A stretch of DNA of 64,000 nucleotides from Candidatus Woesearchaeota archaeon. GTDB lineage: Archaea > Nanobdellota > Nanobdellia > Woesearchaeales > UBA9642. The DNA lies in the NCBI GenBank assembly GCA_003599145.1, contig QZIT01000006.1, positions 124,001 to 188,000 of the forward strand, written 5' to 3'. Position 1 is the stretch's first letter, and the number at the start of each line of letters is the position of its first letter. Both the position numbers and the translations under genes were made by a program. Positions 24,991 through 33,769 of this stretch are shown here, piece by piece. The notes beneath the pieces were generated by a model. It was not told the DNA's origin, searched no databases, and saw only the letters and a list, made by a program, of their open reading frames with translations.

Positions 24991-25452
24991 ATGAAACCAT
25001 TCAAAAGCAGTTTGCTGGAAAGGACCGTTAACCAGTATTTAGCTACAGTTCCTGATCCAAATCATTTTTTTGAAATTCTTGCAGAACTGTTTGGAATACA
25101 ACCGAATAGTCTAAAGTCAAACACAGTGTATTATTGGAAAGCAGGTTATGTTTTTGGGACAGCAGCTGAAAAAACCCACAGTCAGCAAAGAGGTTTAGAT
25201 AGATTGTCTTTATTCCTTTACGGTTTAAGGGTTCCAGAAGACCATAAGGTTATCGCAGAATTAAGGGAAATTCCAACCTTTATTTACCCTCCTGCTGATG
25301 AAGAAGCTTCTAAGAAAGTGCGTCAAACCTATGAAAGAGAGCCTACAAAAGATGCTTTAATCAACAGGATTTATTCGTTGGAAGAAAAGCATGCTCCTGC
25401 TGTCCATACGTTTCTTGATGATTTGCTTTCACAGCATAATCAAGCTTCCTGA
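24991..25452 (+). CDS. Paralogue with one copy of the same repeat domain
   Basis: A 153-residue protein starting 23 nt after its paralogue, with its own TATA element (aatatataaat). Its single domain aligns with the second domain of the neighbour: FGIQPNSL, YYWKAGYVFG, LDRLSLFLYGLRVPEDHKVIAEL and FIYPPADEE. It ends in a helical tail and overlaps the convergent nuclease-like gene by 24 nt. Confidence 0.65.
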   Translation: MKPFKSSLLERTVNQYLATVPDPNHFFEILAELFGIQPNSLKSNTVYYWKAGYVFGTAAEKTHSQQRGLDRLSLFLYGLRVPEDHKVIAELREIPTFIYPPADEEASKKVRQTYEREPTKDALINRIYSLEEKHAPAVHTFLDDLLSQHNQAS

Positions 25453-25722
25453 ACTGCCGCAGTAAAAGAAAAAGTTGAACTTTGTTTGCAAGTACTTGTG
25501 CATTTTCCTTTTTTGCCTTTTAGCTTTAACAATTCTGTGGGAGCATTTAACTTCATAGATATCTATCTTGCTTCCCTTTCTTGCAAGAACGTCTATTTCC
25601 CCTAGCATTCTTTTTTTGGCGCGGATAGGAACATGTAAGGATAAAGAATCATATTCAGGCCTTATTCTTTCAACAAGGTCCATCACATACCGGTCGTGTT
25701 TGGAGAGCTTTACGGTCAACAC
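25429..25722 (-). CDS. Small PD-(D/E)XK nuclease-like protein
   Basis: A 97-residue protein with GEIDVLARKGSKIDIYEVKCSHR, the E-x-D ... E-V-K core of resolvase-like and VRR-NUC-like nucleases, followed by a basic helix (KAKRQKRKMHKYLQ). It is close to the minimum size for the fold. GTG 25722 is the most likely start; TATA-like elements lie within 40 nt upstream. Its target is unknown. Confidence 0.65.
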   Translation of the reverse strand: MLTVKLSKHDRYVMDLVERIRPEYDSLSLHVPIRAKKRMLGEIDVLARKGSKIDIYEVKCSHRIVKAKRQKRKMHKYLQTKFNFFFYCGSSGSLIML

Positions 25723-25844
25723 CTGGTATATTTAACAGTATATTAATGTACTTTTAAGTATTTAAACTTTTTGCTTCTCCAGTCTCTATTTTCCGTCGCT
25801 GTCATCGAAAATAAAGTTCGTAAAAAAAATCATGTTTTCAAAAA

Positions 25845-25859
25845 TGGAACAATGTTCCA
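25845..25859 (+). promoter_or_regulatory. Palindrome upstream of a winged-helix gene
   Basis: TGGAAC-aat-GTTCCA, flanked on both sides by CAAAAATG direct copies, about 45 bp before the start of the regulator gene and just ahead of its TATA box. A likely operator, perhaps for autoregulation. Confidence 0.45.
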
Positions 25860-25902
25860 AAAATGAAAAAGTATTTATAGGAGCTTATAAATTAGCTGTT
25901 GT

Positions 25903-26439
25903 GTGGAGTCAGAAAAATTACTAGAAGACCTTTTTGACAGAAAGATACTTATTATTATACGATTCTTTTTAAAAAACCCAGACCAGAAGTTTTACCTCAG
26001 GGAGATAGCGAAAAGTACCAGAATACCTTTGGCAACGACCTTCAGAATACTCAATAACCTGCTCAAGCTTGAAATCATTGAAAGGCATAAAGTAAAGGCC
26101 TTTAAGTTTTATTCCTGGAACAACAATGAACAGACAAAGTACTTGCAATATATCTTGGAACAAAAGAAAACAGTCTTGGATAGCTTTACAGAGAAAGTTT
26201 CTCAGATAGAGGGTGTAGAGATGATTATCCTTCATGGCGAAGCTTCTAAGGATCAGGCAAATATCTTGATAGTTGGCAAGGGCATTGATACTGATGCCAT
26301 TAGGCAGTTGGTTGTTGAGGTAAAGGAAAAGAACAGCTTTACCATAACTAATCTGACTTTGGAGCCAGAACAGTTTAACCAAATGGCCGCAATGGGCTTA
26401 TACCCTAAAAAGAAGGTTGTCTTATATGAAAAAGTTTGA
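25903..26439 (+). CDS. Winged-helix regulator with nucleotidyltransferase-like C-terminus
   Basis: A 178-residue protein. The N-terminal winged helix (FYLREIAKSTRIPLATTFRILNNLLKLEIIERH) is MarR/ArsR-like. The rest (VEMIILHGEASKDQANILIVG) has the outline of a degenerate MNT-type nucleotidyltransferase without the GSxxRG and DxD motifs. The GTG at 25903 is about 20 nt from gcttataaat. Likely a transcription regulator. Confidence 0.7.
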   Translation: MESEKLLEDLFDRKILIIIRFFLKNPDQKFYLREIAKSTRIPLATTFRILNNLLKLEIIERHKVKAFKFYSWNNNEQTKYLQYILEQKKTVLDSFTEKVSQIEGVEMIILHGEASKDQANILIVGKGIDTDAIRQLVVEVKEKNSFTITNLTLEPEQFNQMAAMGLYPKKKVVLYEKV

Positions 26440-26706
26440 TGTGTGTTCTATAAAAGCTATTTTTTAATCAATACTATCTAGAACAGTAATATTTAAATAT
26501 AAGTTCCTCTTATAAACAAAAATATAAAAAGCTAATCGTCGACAGTTTAGTATACTGGTATAATAAACAGTCACGAAAAACACGCTTTTTGAAGACAATC
26601 AGGGTAAAAAACTTGATTGATATAAATATATGGCTACTTAGAGATATAGTTTGCGCTATATTGATCTAGGGGTGAAGAAAAAAACACAAAAAGGGGGTAA
26701 GGCAAC
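26440..26706 (+). promoter_or_regulatory. Leader and promoter region of ftsZ
   Basis: This 267-bp gap holds several TATA-like stretches (about 26489-26500 and gatataaata near 26618), an imperfect dyad at 26543-26570, a hairpin with ATATAG and CTATAT arms near 26643-26661, and AGGGGGT about 8 nt before the ftsZ ATG. It is the longest leader in the window, so ftsZ is probably regulated. Confidence 0.5.
26543..26570 (+). promoter_or_regulatory. Imperfect dyad upstream of ftsZ
   Basis: CAGTTTAGTATA, spacer CTGG, TATAATAAACAG: ten of twelve positions are complementary. It may be an operator or RNA hairpin. Confidence 0.35.
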
Positions 26707-27774
26707 ATGGACTATAACAAAAGTTCCATACAAAATGGAAACACGAATTTTGAAGGATATGAAGTAGGGCAAGCAAATATTAAGGTGATTGGGTGTGGCG
26801 GTGGCGGAACCAACATGACCAATTGGTTGTATAAAAAAGGAGTTAAGGGTGCTGAAATCTACGCATGTAATACTGATACTCAACACTTAAATCTTATAGA
26901 AGCCGACAAAAAAGTTCTTTTGGGCAGAGATGTTACAAGAGGATTAGGATGCGGCGGATTCCCGGAGAGAGGTGCACAAGCAGCACAGGAAACACAGCAG
27001 GAGCTTAAAGAATTATTAAGAGGTTCTGACATGGTGTTTGTCTGTGCAGGCATGGGAGGAGGCACAGGTACAGGTGCAAGTCCATATGTAGCACAAATTG
27101 CAAAAGATTCAGGTGCTATTGTCATTGGAACAGTAACCATGCCATTTAAAATCGAAAGAGCAAGAATTGAAAAAGCAGAATTTGGATTGCAGCAGTTAAG
27201 GCAAGTTTGTGATACAGTAATTGTTATTGATAACAACAGGTTAGTGCAGATTGCAGGAAACCTTCCTGTACAGCAGGCATTTGCCGTTGCAAACGAATTG
27301 ATTGCAACCATGATTAAAGGAATTGTTGAAACCATTGCTATACCATCTCTTGTTAATTTGGACTTTGCAGATGTCAAAGCAATTATGACTAATGGAGATG
27401 TTGCAGCAATTGGCGTTGGAGCAAGCGATACCAATAACAGAGTTGAAGAAGCTGTTAAAGGAGCTTTGTCAAATCCATTGCTTGACATAACCTATGAAGG
27501 AGCATCTGGTGCCATCTTACAGGTTGTAGGAGGTCCAGACATGACTTTGGATGAGATCAACAAAATTGGAGAACTCGTTACCGAAAGCATGGACGACGAT
27601 GCAAATGTTATCTGGGGCGCAAGAGTGAATGAGAACATGAAAGGCAAAATAACCGTCATGACTATCATCACAGGTGTAAAGAGCCCATGGATCCTTGGAA
27701 AACAATCAGCCAAGCAACAGGCATCGCAGAGACAGAGACTGAGTGATGAGTTAGGCATAGAAATCGTCAGGTAA
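26707..27774 (+). CDS. ftsZ: FtsZ cell division GTPase
   Basis: A 355-residue FtsZ. The nucleotide loop GMGGGTGTGASP is near residues 116-127; IKVIGCGGGGTNM near the N-terminus, NTDTQHL, and NNRLVQIAG fit. The T7 loop NLDFADVKAIM carries the catalytic Asp. FtsZ polymerises into the division ring. The tail is short and ends DELGIEIVR. A long leader precedes it and a strong hairpin terminator follows, so it is a single-gene transcript. Confidence 0.96.
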   Translation: MDYNKSSIQNGNTNFEGYEVGQANIKVIGCGGGGTNMTNWLYKKGVKGAEIYACNTDTQHLNLIEADKKVLLGRDVTRGLGCGGFPERGAQAAQETQQELKELLRGSDMVFVCAGMGGGTGTGASPYVAQIAKDSGAIVIGTVTMPFKIERARIEKAEFGLQQLRQVCDTVIVIDNNRLVQIAGNLPVQQAFAVANELIATMIKGIVETIAIPSLVNLDFADVKAIMTNGDVAAIGVGASDTNNRVEEAVKGALSNPLLDITYEGASGAILQVVGGPDMTLDEINKIGELVTESMDDDANVIWGARVNENMKGKITVMTIITGVKSPWILGKQSAKQQASQRQRLSDELGIEIVR

Positions 27775-27797
27775 TCATAGTCCAGTGGACGTCTTTC

Positions 27798-27865
27798 TTT
27801 GCCTTCACTTACCATCACCCCCAACGATAAGAGTGAAGGCAAAACCTTTTTCTTTTTTTTTACAA
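27798..27865 (+). terminator. Terminator after ftsZ
   Basis: TTTGCCTTCACT pairs perfectly with AGTGAAGGCAAA (27832-27843) over 12 bp, followed by a T-rich run. It ends the ftsZ transcript and lies before the end of the convergent gene. Confidence 0.75.
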
Positions 27866-27881
27866 GTTTTCTAGAATGAAA

Positions 27882-28739
27882 TTATGCTGTGGTTGCAAAT
27901 AAACTAGGCAAATTTGTTTTTTTCTGATAAGCAGCATTAAAGATATCCATAATTTTTGCTACAGAGCAGCTATTGTCATATTCTATTATTTTTCGAAGGC
28001 CTATTTTTTTTAACTCGTGCAAGGTCAGCAGTTGTACTCCAGCAAGTTCATTTAACACTGCTGTTCTGTCTTCAGAGGCAAGCAGAGGACACTGTTCAGT
28101 TAAAAGGTGATACACTGCTTCTTCTTTTTTTTCAGCTGTCCAATAATTTTTAGGAAGTGCAAAATCCCAAAAATGCATGTGCGTTTCTTGTTTCAGGTCA
28201 AATAAGCTTTTATCACCAGTAGCATCTTGGTAGGCTTGGTCAAAAACTTGTATGAGCTTTAAAGGCGAGCGTTTCATGGTATTCAATAATCCTTCAAGCC
28301 CTATTGCTATAAAATGATCTGCAAGCGAGTAAGGAAGTGAGCGCAATCCTTCTAAAACAGCTTTTCTGTCTGGATTGTCAAGAAGAGGAGTGTGAATACC
28401 TAACGCATAATAGACAATATGTTTAACATTTTCTGGATGGCTAAATGCTCCGTCATCAAATTTATCACATTCTCCAGACATAAGGTCGTCATACTGCTGA
28501 TGCAAGTAGTCGGGTTCCATTCTGAACAGTTCTTTTGTTCGTTGTGGATCTGCAAGAAGTACATCTATGCTTTCTCTAAGAAAATCAGGAATGTTTCTTC
28601 TGTATGCTTCTACTTTTGCAAACTTAAAAAATGCCAACGTGAATTGCTTTGCAGTAATTCCATATTCAGAAAGGACTTCATGAAAAGGCATGCCTTTATC
28701 TCTTGCAAGAATTGCCTCTATGCCTGTAATAAGGTTCAT
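27882..28739 (-). CDS. Hypothetical helical protein
   Basis: A 285-residue soluble helical protein with no recognised motif. The repeated theme LLTEQCPLLASEDRTAVLNEL and LGIHTPLLDNPDRKAVLEGL shows two copies of an internal repeat of about 100 residues, the phrase PLL-x2-x-DR-x-AVL-x-L being clearest. The TATA box overlaps the divergent region near 28760. Function unknown. Confidence 0.65.
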   Translation of the reverse strand: MNLITGIEAILARDKGMPFHEVLSEYGITAKQFTLAFFKFAKVEAYRRNIPDFLRESIDVLLADPQRTKELFRMEPDYLHQQYDDLMSGECDKFDDGAFSHPENVKHIVYYALGIHTPLLDNPDRKAVLEGLRSLPYSLADHFIAIGLEGLLNTMKRSPLKLIQVFDQAYQDATGDKSLFDLKQETHMHFWDFALPKNYWTAEKKEEAVYHLLTEQCPLLASEDRTAVLNELAGVQLLTLHELKKIGLRKIIEYDNSCSVAKIMDIFNAAYQKKTNLPSLFATTA

Positions 28740-28794
28740 TTGTGCCAGAAGTGAGTGTTGTTATAAAAATATTGTTCTTTTCTCACGAGTAAAT

Positions 28795-30273
28795 CTATCT
28801 TTTAAAAGCAAATTTTGCTTTAAAATGCCTTAAGGTTAATTCCCTGCCATATTCTACTTCAACTCCGGGAATTTTATCTTTATGGTCATGCAATGCTTTG
28901 ACTGCTTCAACAACAGCTCTTAAATCCTGCTCTTCATACTTTAATCTTGGCACTGCAAACCTGACATAGTTTACTCTTGGGTGCTTTTCGTGGCCGTCTT
29001 CAAATTTTCCAAAGGCAAAATAGCCTAACTCTACTGCCCTATGCCCATAGCCTGCAAGAAGCAATGCTACAAATGAAATGCCTCCAAAATCCTCTCCTTT
29101 CATATTTGTTCCATGAAAGAATTTGTTAATATCTAGATAAACAGCATGACCGCCAATAGGAGTAACAACTGGAATGCCTGCATCAATAAACATCTGTCCA
29201 AACTGCTGCACTTGCTGTATTCTATGGTCCAAGTATTCCTGCTTGATGACTGTTCTTAATCCATAAACCAAAGTCATCAAATCTCTTCCTGATATTCCTC
29301 CATAGGTTGGATGGCCTTCTGTTAAAATCTGATGGTCTGTTAGAAACTCAAGCAAATGAGGGTATTTTCTGGCAAAGAGGCCGTTTTTCTTGATAAACAA
29401 TCCTCCTCCCATGTTGACTAAGCCATCTTTTTTAAAGCTGATATGAAATCCATCAACATAGCTGAACATTTCATGAATGATTTCAATGATTTCTTTTTTG
29501 TTATATCCTGATTCTTTTTGCTGGATAAACCATGCGTTCTCTGCAAATCTGCACGCGTCAAAAAAGAAAGGGACTTTATACTGCTTCGCTAGCTCACTTA
29601 CTTCTTTGATATTTTCCATGCTTACAGGCTGTCCGCCGCCTGTATTGTTGGTTATCGTGAGATAGATTAAGGGAACATTCTTGCTCTGTTCTTTGAGTAA
29701 TTCTCTTAATTCTTCTATGTTCATGTTTCCTTTAAAATCAGCTTCCATGCCATCAACTAGCTCTTCAGAAAAAAGATTCATAGGCTCTATATTGTTTGAT
29801 TCTATATTTGCTTCTGTTGTGTCAAAATGACCGTTGCTTGGTATGATTAATCCTCTGCCCAACGTGCTTATTGCCTTGAATAGGGCATATTCCGCAGGCC
29901 TTCCCTGATGGAATAAATAAAATGAAGGTTTTTCATTGATAGGGTCATACTCCCAGTCCTCTCCAAAGGTTTCTCTTATCTGCTTTGCCAATAAGAAATA
30001 GCCTTTGTTTGAGCCATACGATTCATCGCCTAAAGATAAAGATGCCCATTGTTCATCAGTCATGGTTGTTGTTCCAGAATCAGATAAAAAGTCACATCCT
30101 GTTATCATATTTGCAGGATAATTAAACACATTCAAGCCTACTTTTTCCAGCATTTTGGTTCTTTCTTCTGCAGTATGTTGTTTTTTAAAGCTTACAGAAT
30201 GATTTGTATAGGGTCTTGGTCTTGACAATGCTTTTTCATCTTTAAACTTGCTGACAAGCTCAAAAAAGTTCAT
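28795..30273 (-). CDS. tnaA: Tryptophanase / tyrosine phenol-lyase family
   Basis: A 492-residue PLP beta-eliminating lyase. The cofactor Lys lies in SFKKDGLVNMGGG (about 278), with FFDACRFAENAWF (Asp for the pyridine nitrogen) and QGRPAEYALFKAI. Tryptophanase splits tryptophan to indole, pyruvate and ammonia; the phenol-lyase acts on tyrosine. Substrate cannot be settled from sequence. It stands alone, without a tna leader or permease, and could supply pyruvate and ammonia from scavenged amino acids. Confidence 0.9.
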   Translation of the reverse strand: MNFFELVSKFKDEKALSRPRPYTNHSVSFKKQHTAEERTKMLEKVGLNVFNYPANMITGCDFLSDSGTTTMTDEQWASLSLGDESYGSNKGYFLLAKQIRETFGEDWEYDPINEKPSFYLFHQGRPAEYALFKAISTLGRGLIIPSNGHFDTTEANIESNNIEPMNLFSEELVDGMEADFKGNMNIEELRELLKEQSKNVPLIYLTITNNTGGGQPVSMENIKEVSELAKQYKVPFFFDACRFAENAWFIQQKESGYNKKEIIEIIHEMFSYVDGFHISFKKDGLVNMGGGLFIKKNGLFARKYPHLLEFLTDHQILTEGHPTYGGISGRDLMTLVYGLRTVIKQEYLDHRIQQVQQFGQMFIDAGIPVVTPIGGHAVYLDINKFFHGTNMKGEDFGGISFVALLLAGYGHRAVELGYFAFGKFEDGHEKHPRVNYVRFAVPRLKYEEQDLRAVVEAVKALHDHKDKIPGVEVEYGRELTLRHFKAKFAFKR

Positions 30274-30392
30274 AAAGGGAAGAATATGCTTATGGTTTAT
30301 AAATTTTATCTCATGAGTGTCTAAACTTTTTGATACCCGTCTTGCTTTTTTTTAGCAATATTTATATAGTAGTTTGCTCAAAATTTGATCTG

Positions 30393-32498
30393 ATGAAGAG
30401 GATTATGTGGGTAGGTGTTTTGTTGCTTGTTCTTGCTTCAGTTATTGCTGCAGGCGGCAATGGTGGAATCTTTACCAGAGATGATGTTGTACGAATGCAC
30501 AATGATGCGCTTGTACTGTTATTGTCTAACGATCCAAATGCGCCTTTAAATCCAGATGAGCTTGCAGATTTAGATGCGTTTATCAAAAGCGATGATGCTT
30601 TTAACCTTAATTGGGTTGGGCAAAATTCTGGTTTAACCTTAGGTCAGATTATTGATAAATATGAGCATAAAGAAAACGGAGTTACCCCTTCAGGCGTTGA
30701 TGAATCCTGCACTCTAGCAGGGTCAACAAGACAATGCGGTGAAACTGATGCTGGCATTTGTCAGTATGGAGTGCAATTTTGCCAGAATGGTCTTTGGGGA
30801 GACTGTGTTAATGATGTGTCTGCTGTAGCAGAAACTCTTGCTGCAGATACTTGCGCAGATGATTTAGATAATGATTGTGATGGTTTTACTGATGAAGATG
30901 ATGACAGTTGCGATGCTGTTTGTGTTCCTGGAATAGAAAGCCTTGAAGCAGATACTTGCGACGATACTCTAGATAATGATTGTGATGCTTTAATTGATGA
31001 AGCTGATGCTGATTGTGATGAGCCGGATGTTTGTATTCCTGAAGTTTGCGATAATAGTTTAGATGATGATTGTGATGATTTGATTGATGAAGCTGATGAT
31101 GATTGTGAAGCTGTTGTTTGCGAGAATGGAGATGAACGGCAATGCGGAACAACAGACGTTGGCGTTTGTGCATTTGGCATACAAGCCTGTTCAAATAACC
31201 AATGGAATTCCTGTGTTGGTGCAGTGAATCCTCAAACAGAAACCTGTGCAGACGGTGCAGATGAGGATTGTGATGGCGCTGTAGATGAAGATTGCCCTAC
31301 CAATGGGCATCCTGTCGTTCAATTTCAAGGGCCTCCTACAGGAAAAGGGCTTTTAGATGCGCCGGTTAGGTTTTCCATAAATGCCTATGATCCAGATGGT
31401 GGTTCATTGCATTACAAATTTGAATGGGGAGATGGAGAAATAACTGAATATGATGATACTGTTCGAGAAACAGAAAGATCCCATACCTACAGAACGATGT
31501 GCGCTAAAACAGTTCGATTAACGGTTACTGATGATGAAGGAGAATCAGAGATGAAACAGCTTTCGCTTATGATTACTGATACTACAAACGATGCGCCTAC
31601 TGGTTTGCAGATAACTGGTCCTGCAGAGATTGCAACCTTTGGAACACCAATGTCATGGACTTTTTCCGCAACAGACCCTGAAGCTTGCCCTTTAACCTAT
31701 AAAATTTATTTTCAAGAAATTGCTGGCTTAAACACTCAATTTCCAAATACTCCAAGTGGTACTGCGTTGCCTGTTTCGAATGTGTATGATAAACCTGCTA
31801 GCTTAACTACGGGTTATGCAGTCTTTACTATGAAATTTGTTGCTGAAGATATCCTTGGAATTCCTGCAACACTGCAAAAAGAAATCACTGTTGGAAAAAC
31901 GCAAAGTGCCGATCCTGGCACACCAGAAGTCAATCTTGCTCCTGTTTTTACTGATTGGGTTGATCCAACATTCAGCCCTCTAGTTTTTGTCAATGACTAT
32001 ACCACTCCAAGGCCGTCATGGAAGTTTAAGATTACTGACCCTGAAGGAGGCAGAATTAAATATGCTATTGCTTGGGGGGATGGAACATCAATCAGTGCAG
32101 GAGGTGCTACAGGCTTATTGAGCGGGCAGCTTCATACGGTGTATCATGGATTTTCTGAAGCAAAAATGTATGAAGTAACCTTTACCGCGTTTGACATGGA
32201 AGGCAACAGCAAAGAAGTGAAAAAAAGCATTACGGTTAAAAACCCTCAGGACGTGCCAAGCACTAAATTTTCTCTAGGAAATAAAGTAAGATTACAGGCA
32301 TCTGGAGCAATGTATGCAGATAACAGCGGACAGCCAGGAGCTTTAGTCGGTTATTTGGGTCCTGCAAATGGTACGGTTGCTGCAGGAACTCCTTATTATA
32401 AACCTAATGCTGCAGGAGGAGTTTGGTATTGGAAGGTTAATTATCCTAACCAAAACAACAGGTGGAGCTTAGAATCTCAGCTGACGAAAATTTCTTAA
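30393..32498 (+). CDS. Large secreted MopE-repeat / PKD surface protein
   Basis: A 701-residue protein with a signal peptide (ends VIAAGG). Residues about 110-310 hold four cysteine- and Asp-rich repeats of the MopE type (for example ADTCADDLDNDCDGFTDE, PEVCDNSLDDDCDDLIDE) and two copies of a C...RQCGTTDVGVC...C unit. Two PKD-like domains follow (WGDGEITEYDD; IAWGDGTSISAGG), then a C-terminal SH3-like domain (LGNKVRLQASG, VWYWKVNYPN). The repeats probably bind Ca. ATG 30393 is 25 nt from a TATA box. Likely a cell-surface adhesion protein. Confidence 0.85.
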   Translation: MKRIMWVGVLLLVLASVIAAGGNGGIFTRDDVVRMHNDALVLLLSNDPNAPLNPDELADLDAFIKSDDAFNLNWVGQNSGLTLGQIIDKYEHKENGVTPSGVDESCTLAGSTRQCGETDAGICQYGVQFCQNGLWGDCVNDVSAVAETLAADTCADDLDNDCDGFTDEDDDSCDAVCVPGIESLEADTCDDTLDNDCDALIDEADADCDEPDVCIPEVCDNSLDDDCDDLIDEADDDCEAVVCENGDERQCGTTDVGVCAFGIQACSNNQWNSCVGAVNPQTETCADGADEDCDGAVDEDCPTNGHPVVQFQGPPTGKGLLDAPVRFSINAYDPDGGSLHYKFEWGDGEITEYDDTVRETERSHTYRTMCAKTVRLTVTDDEGESEMKQLSLMITDTTNDAPTGLQITGPAEIATFGTPMSWTFSATDPEACPLTYKIYFQEIAGLNTQFPNTPSGTALPVSNVYDKPASLTTGYAVFTMKFVAEDILGIPATLQKEITVGKTQSADPGTPEVNLAPVFTDWVDPTFSPLVFVNDYTTPRPSWKFKITDPEGGRIKYAIAWGDGTSISAGGATGLLSGQLHTVYHGFSEAKMYEVTFTAFDMEGNSKEVKKSITVKNPQDVPSTKFSLGNKVRLQASGAMYADNSGQPGALVGYLGPANGTVAAGTPYYKPNAAGGVWYWKVNYPNQNNRWSLESQLTKIS

Positions 32499-32558
32499 GT
32501 GTTTAGAAGATATCAAATATAGAAAGATTTATAAACTTTTTAACACATAAATGCCTTT

Positions 32559-32888
32559 ATGAACAAAGTAATTGACGCTGTAGCCGTAGTTGTTTTTCTT
32601 GCAGCTGTTGTTGGCATATTTTTCATAAGGGCTGCAGATGATGCAACAGGAAGAGTTATTGAAGAGCCAAAATCATTAAGCTCAGAAAATGTCATGTATC
32701 CCAATGTCTATTATGATTTCAGATTTTGCTATGAAAAGGCTCCTGGAATATTACAGATAGGACTTGAAAATAGGCAAACAGGAGAAATGGAAAAATATGC
32801 TCTTGAAGACACAGCAGATAGAACTAAGCAGACAAGCTATAGGTGTGAACAGGGAAGCATTCTCAAAGTGGTAACCTATACTGATTAA
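32559..32888 (+). CDS. Small membrane-anchored protein with TGRVI motif
   Basis: A 109-residue protein with an N-terminal membrane span (about 7-25), then ATGRVIEEP, a juxtamembrane motif also found in the dockerin protein at 54701 (ITGNVV). The outer domain is small, with two cysteines that may pair. No family recognised. A TATA box precedes it. Confidence 0.6.
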   Translation: MNKVIDAVAVVVFLAAVVGIFFIRAADDATGRVIEEPKSLSSENVMYPNVYYDFRFCYEKAPGILQIGLENRQTGEMEKYALEDTADRTKQTSYRCEQGSILKVVTYTD

Positions 32889-32949
32889 GTTGTAACGTAT
32901 AGAGTGTATTGTATAGATTAATTTTCCACTAAAAAATTTCTAAGAACTA

Positions 32950-33156
32950 TTACTTCATTTCAGTATAGCCGCATTTTCCGCAAGTCCATCTATCCTTGTG
33001 GTTGGCCATGAAGAAGTGTCCTTTTGGGCATACTCTGTTTTTTCTCTTTAATGCACCGCCAGAAACATCATAAATTTTGAAAATCTTATAGCCTGGAACT
33101 TTCTTTTTTGGTTTTTTTCCCTTTTTGACAACTTTTTTAGATGAGCCTTTTCCCAT
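32950..33156 (-). CDS. rps27ae: Ribosomal protein eS31 (S27ae)
   Basis: A 68-residue small-subunit protein with a lysine-rich N-terminus (KKVVKKGKKPKKK), then a zinc ribbon with C-PKGH and CGKCG, as in archaeal S27ae. It is the last gene of a rpo7-CBS-spt4-rps24e-rps27ae unit, the standard archaeal cluster. Confidence 0.93.
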   Translation of the reverse strand: MGKGSSKKVVKKGKKPKKKVPGYKIFKIYDVSGGALKRKNRVCPKGHFFMANHKDRWTCGKCGYTEMK

Positions 33157-33198
33157 GGTGCACCGTGCCTATTGAGTATACATAGTTTGTTATGTCGT

Positions 33199-33546
33199 TT
33201 ATTTAGACTTTTTGCCTTTCTTTTTTGCTTTTTTTGCAGAGGAAATTTTTTCTCTTTCCTCTTTTCTCTTGTCTTTAGGCAAATGTCTTATGAGCATGTA
33301 TTTTGATTCGATGTTTTTTTTCTCTGCGCTCTCATAGATGAAGCCGTAGACGGTTGTTCCGTTTTTTCCGAAGGCAGTGCTGATTTTCTTGACTACAATA
33401 CAGTCTTCGTGAGCGCCTGTTTTTGCCGCAATAGCTTTGGCTATGTCAATTCTTGAAGGTGTAGGACCTTCAAATCTCACTTCTGCCTTGATTGCCTTGC
33501 GCGCAAATAGTGGATTCTCCTTTTGCTCTATTTCTGTTATGTTCAT
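33199..33546 (-). CDS. rps24e: Ribosomal protein eS24
   Basis: A 115-residue small-subunit protein: NPLFARKAIKAEVRFEG, TPSRIDIAKAIAAKTG and TAFGKNGTTVYGFIYES are the eS24 signature, with a basic tail. Its start overlaps the end of spt4 by 4 nt, so the genes are co-translated. Confidence 0.95.
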   Translation of the reverse strand: MNITEIEQKENPLFARKAIKAEVRFEGPTPSRIDIAKAIAAKTGAHEDCIVVKKISTAFGKNGTTVYGFIYESAEKKNIESKYMLIRHLPKDKRKEEREKISSAKKAKKKGKKSK

Positions 33547-33728
33547 CGTATTTTAATAGCGTACTCTCCGTTATGTTCTACATTCATCTTGCGCGCTATC
33601 ATGGATTCTTTGACCTTTAAAAAATGAATTCTGCCGTTCCAATTGTTGGTAAAGGCATTGCCTTTGCAATTTGGACAAACTTCTCCCTCTACAAACAGCT
33701 TGCATTTTTTGCATACTTTCTTTTTCAT
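33543..33728 (-). CDS. spt4: Transcription elongation factor Spt4 (RpoE'')
   Basis: A 61-residue zinc protein with CKKC and CPNC, and the NWNGRIHFLKVKESMIA block of archaeal Spt4. It forms a dimer with Spt5 and rides with RNA polymerase. It overlaps rps24e by 4 nt. Confidence 0.93.
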   Translation of the reverse strand: MKKKVCKKCKLFVEGEVCPNCKGNAFTNNWNGRIHFLKVKESMIARKMNVEHNGEYAIKIR

Positions 33729-33769
33729 TTACTTGAGAAAAGACGACCCTTTTAAAAAGCTTTTGGTTG

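Noticed and set aside
30761-31194. Reverse-strand frames with Ser-rich and His-rich repeats
   Set aside because: They are the reverse reading of the Asp/Cys-rich MopE repeats of the forward gene and have no ribosome site or promoter.
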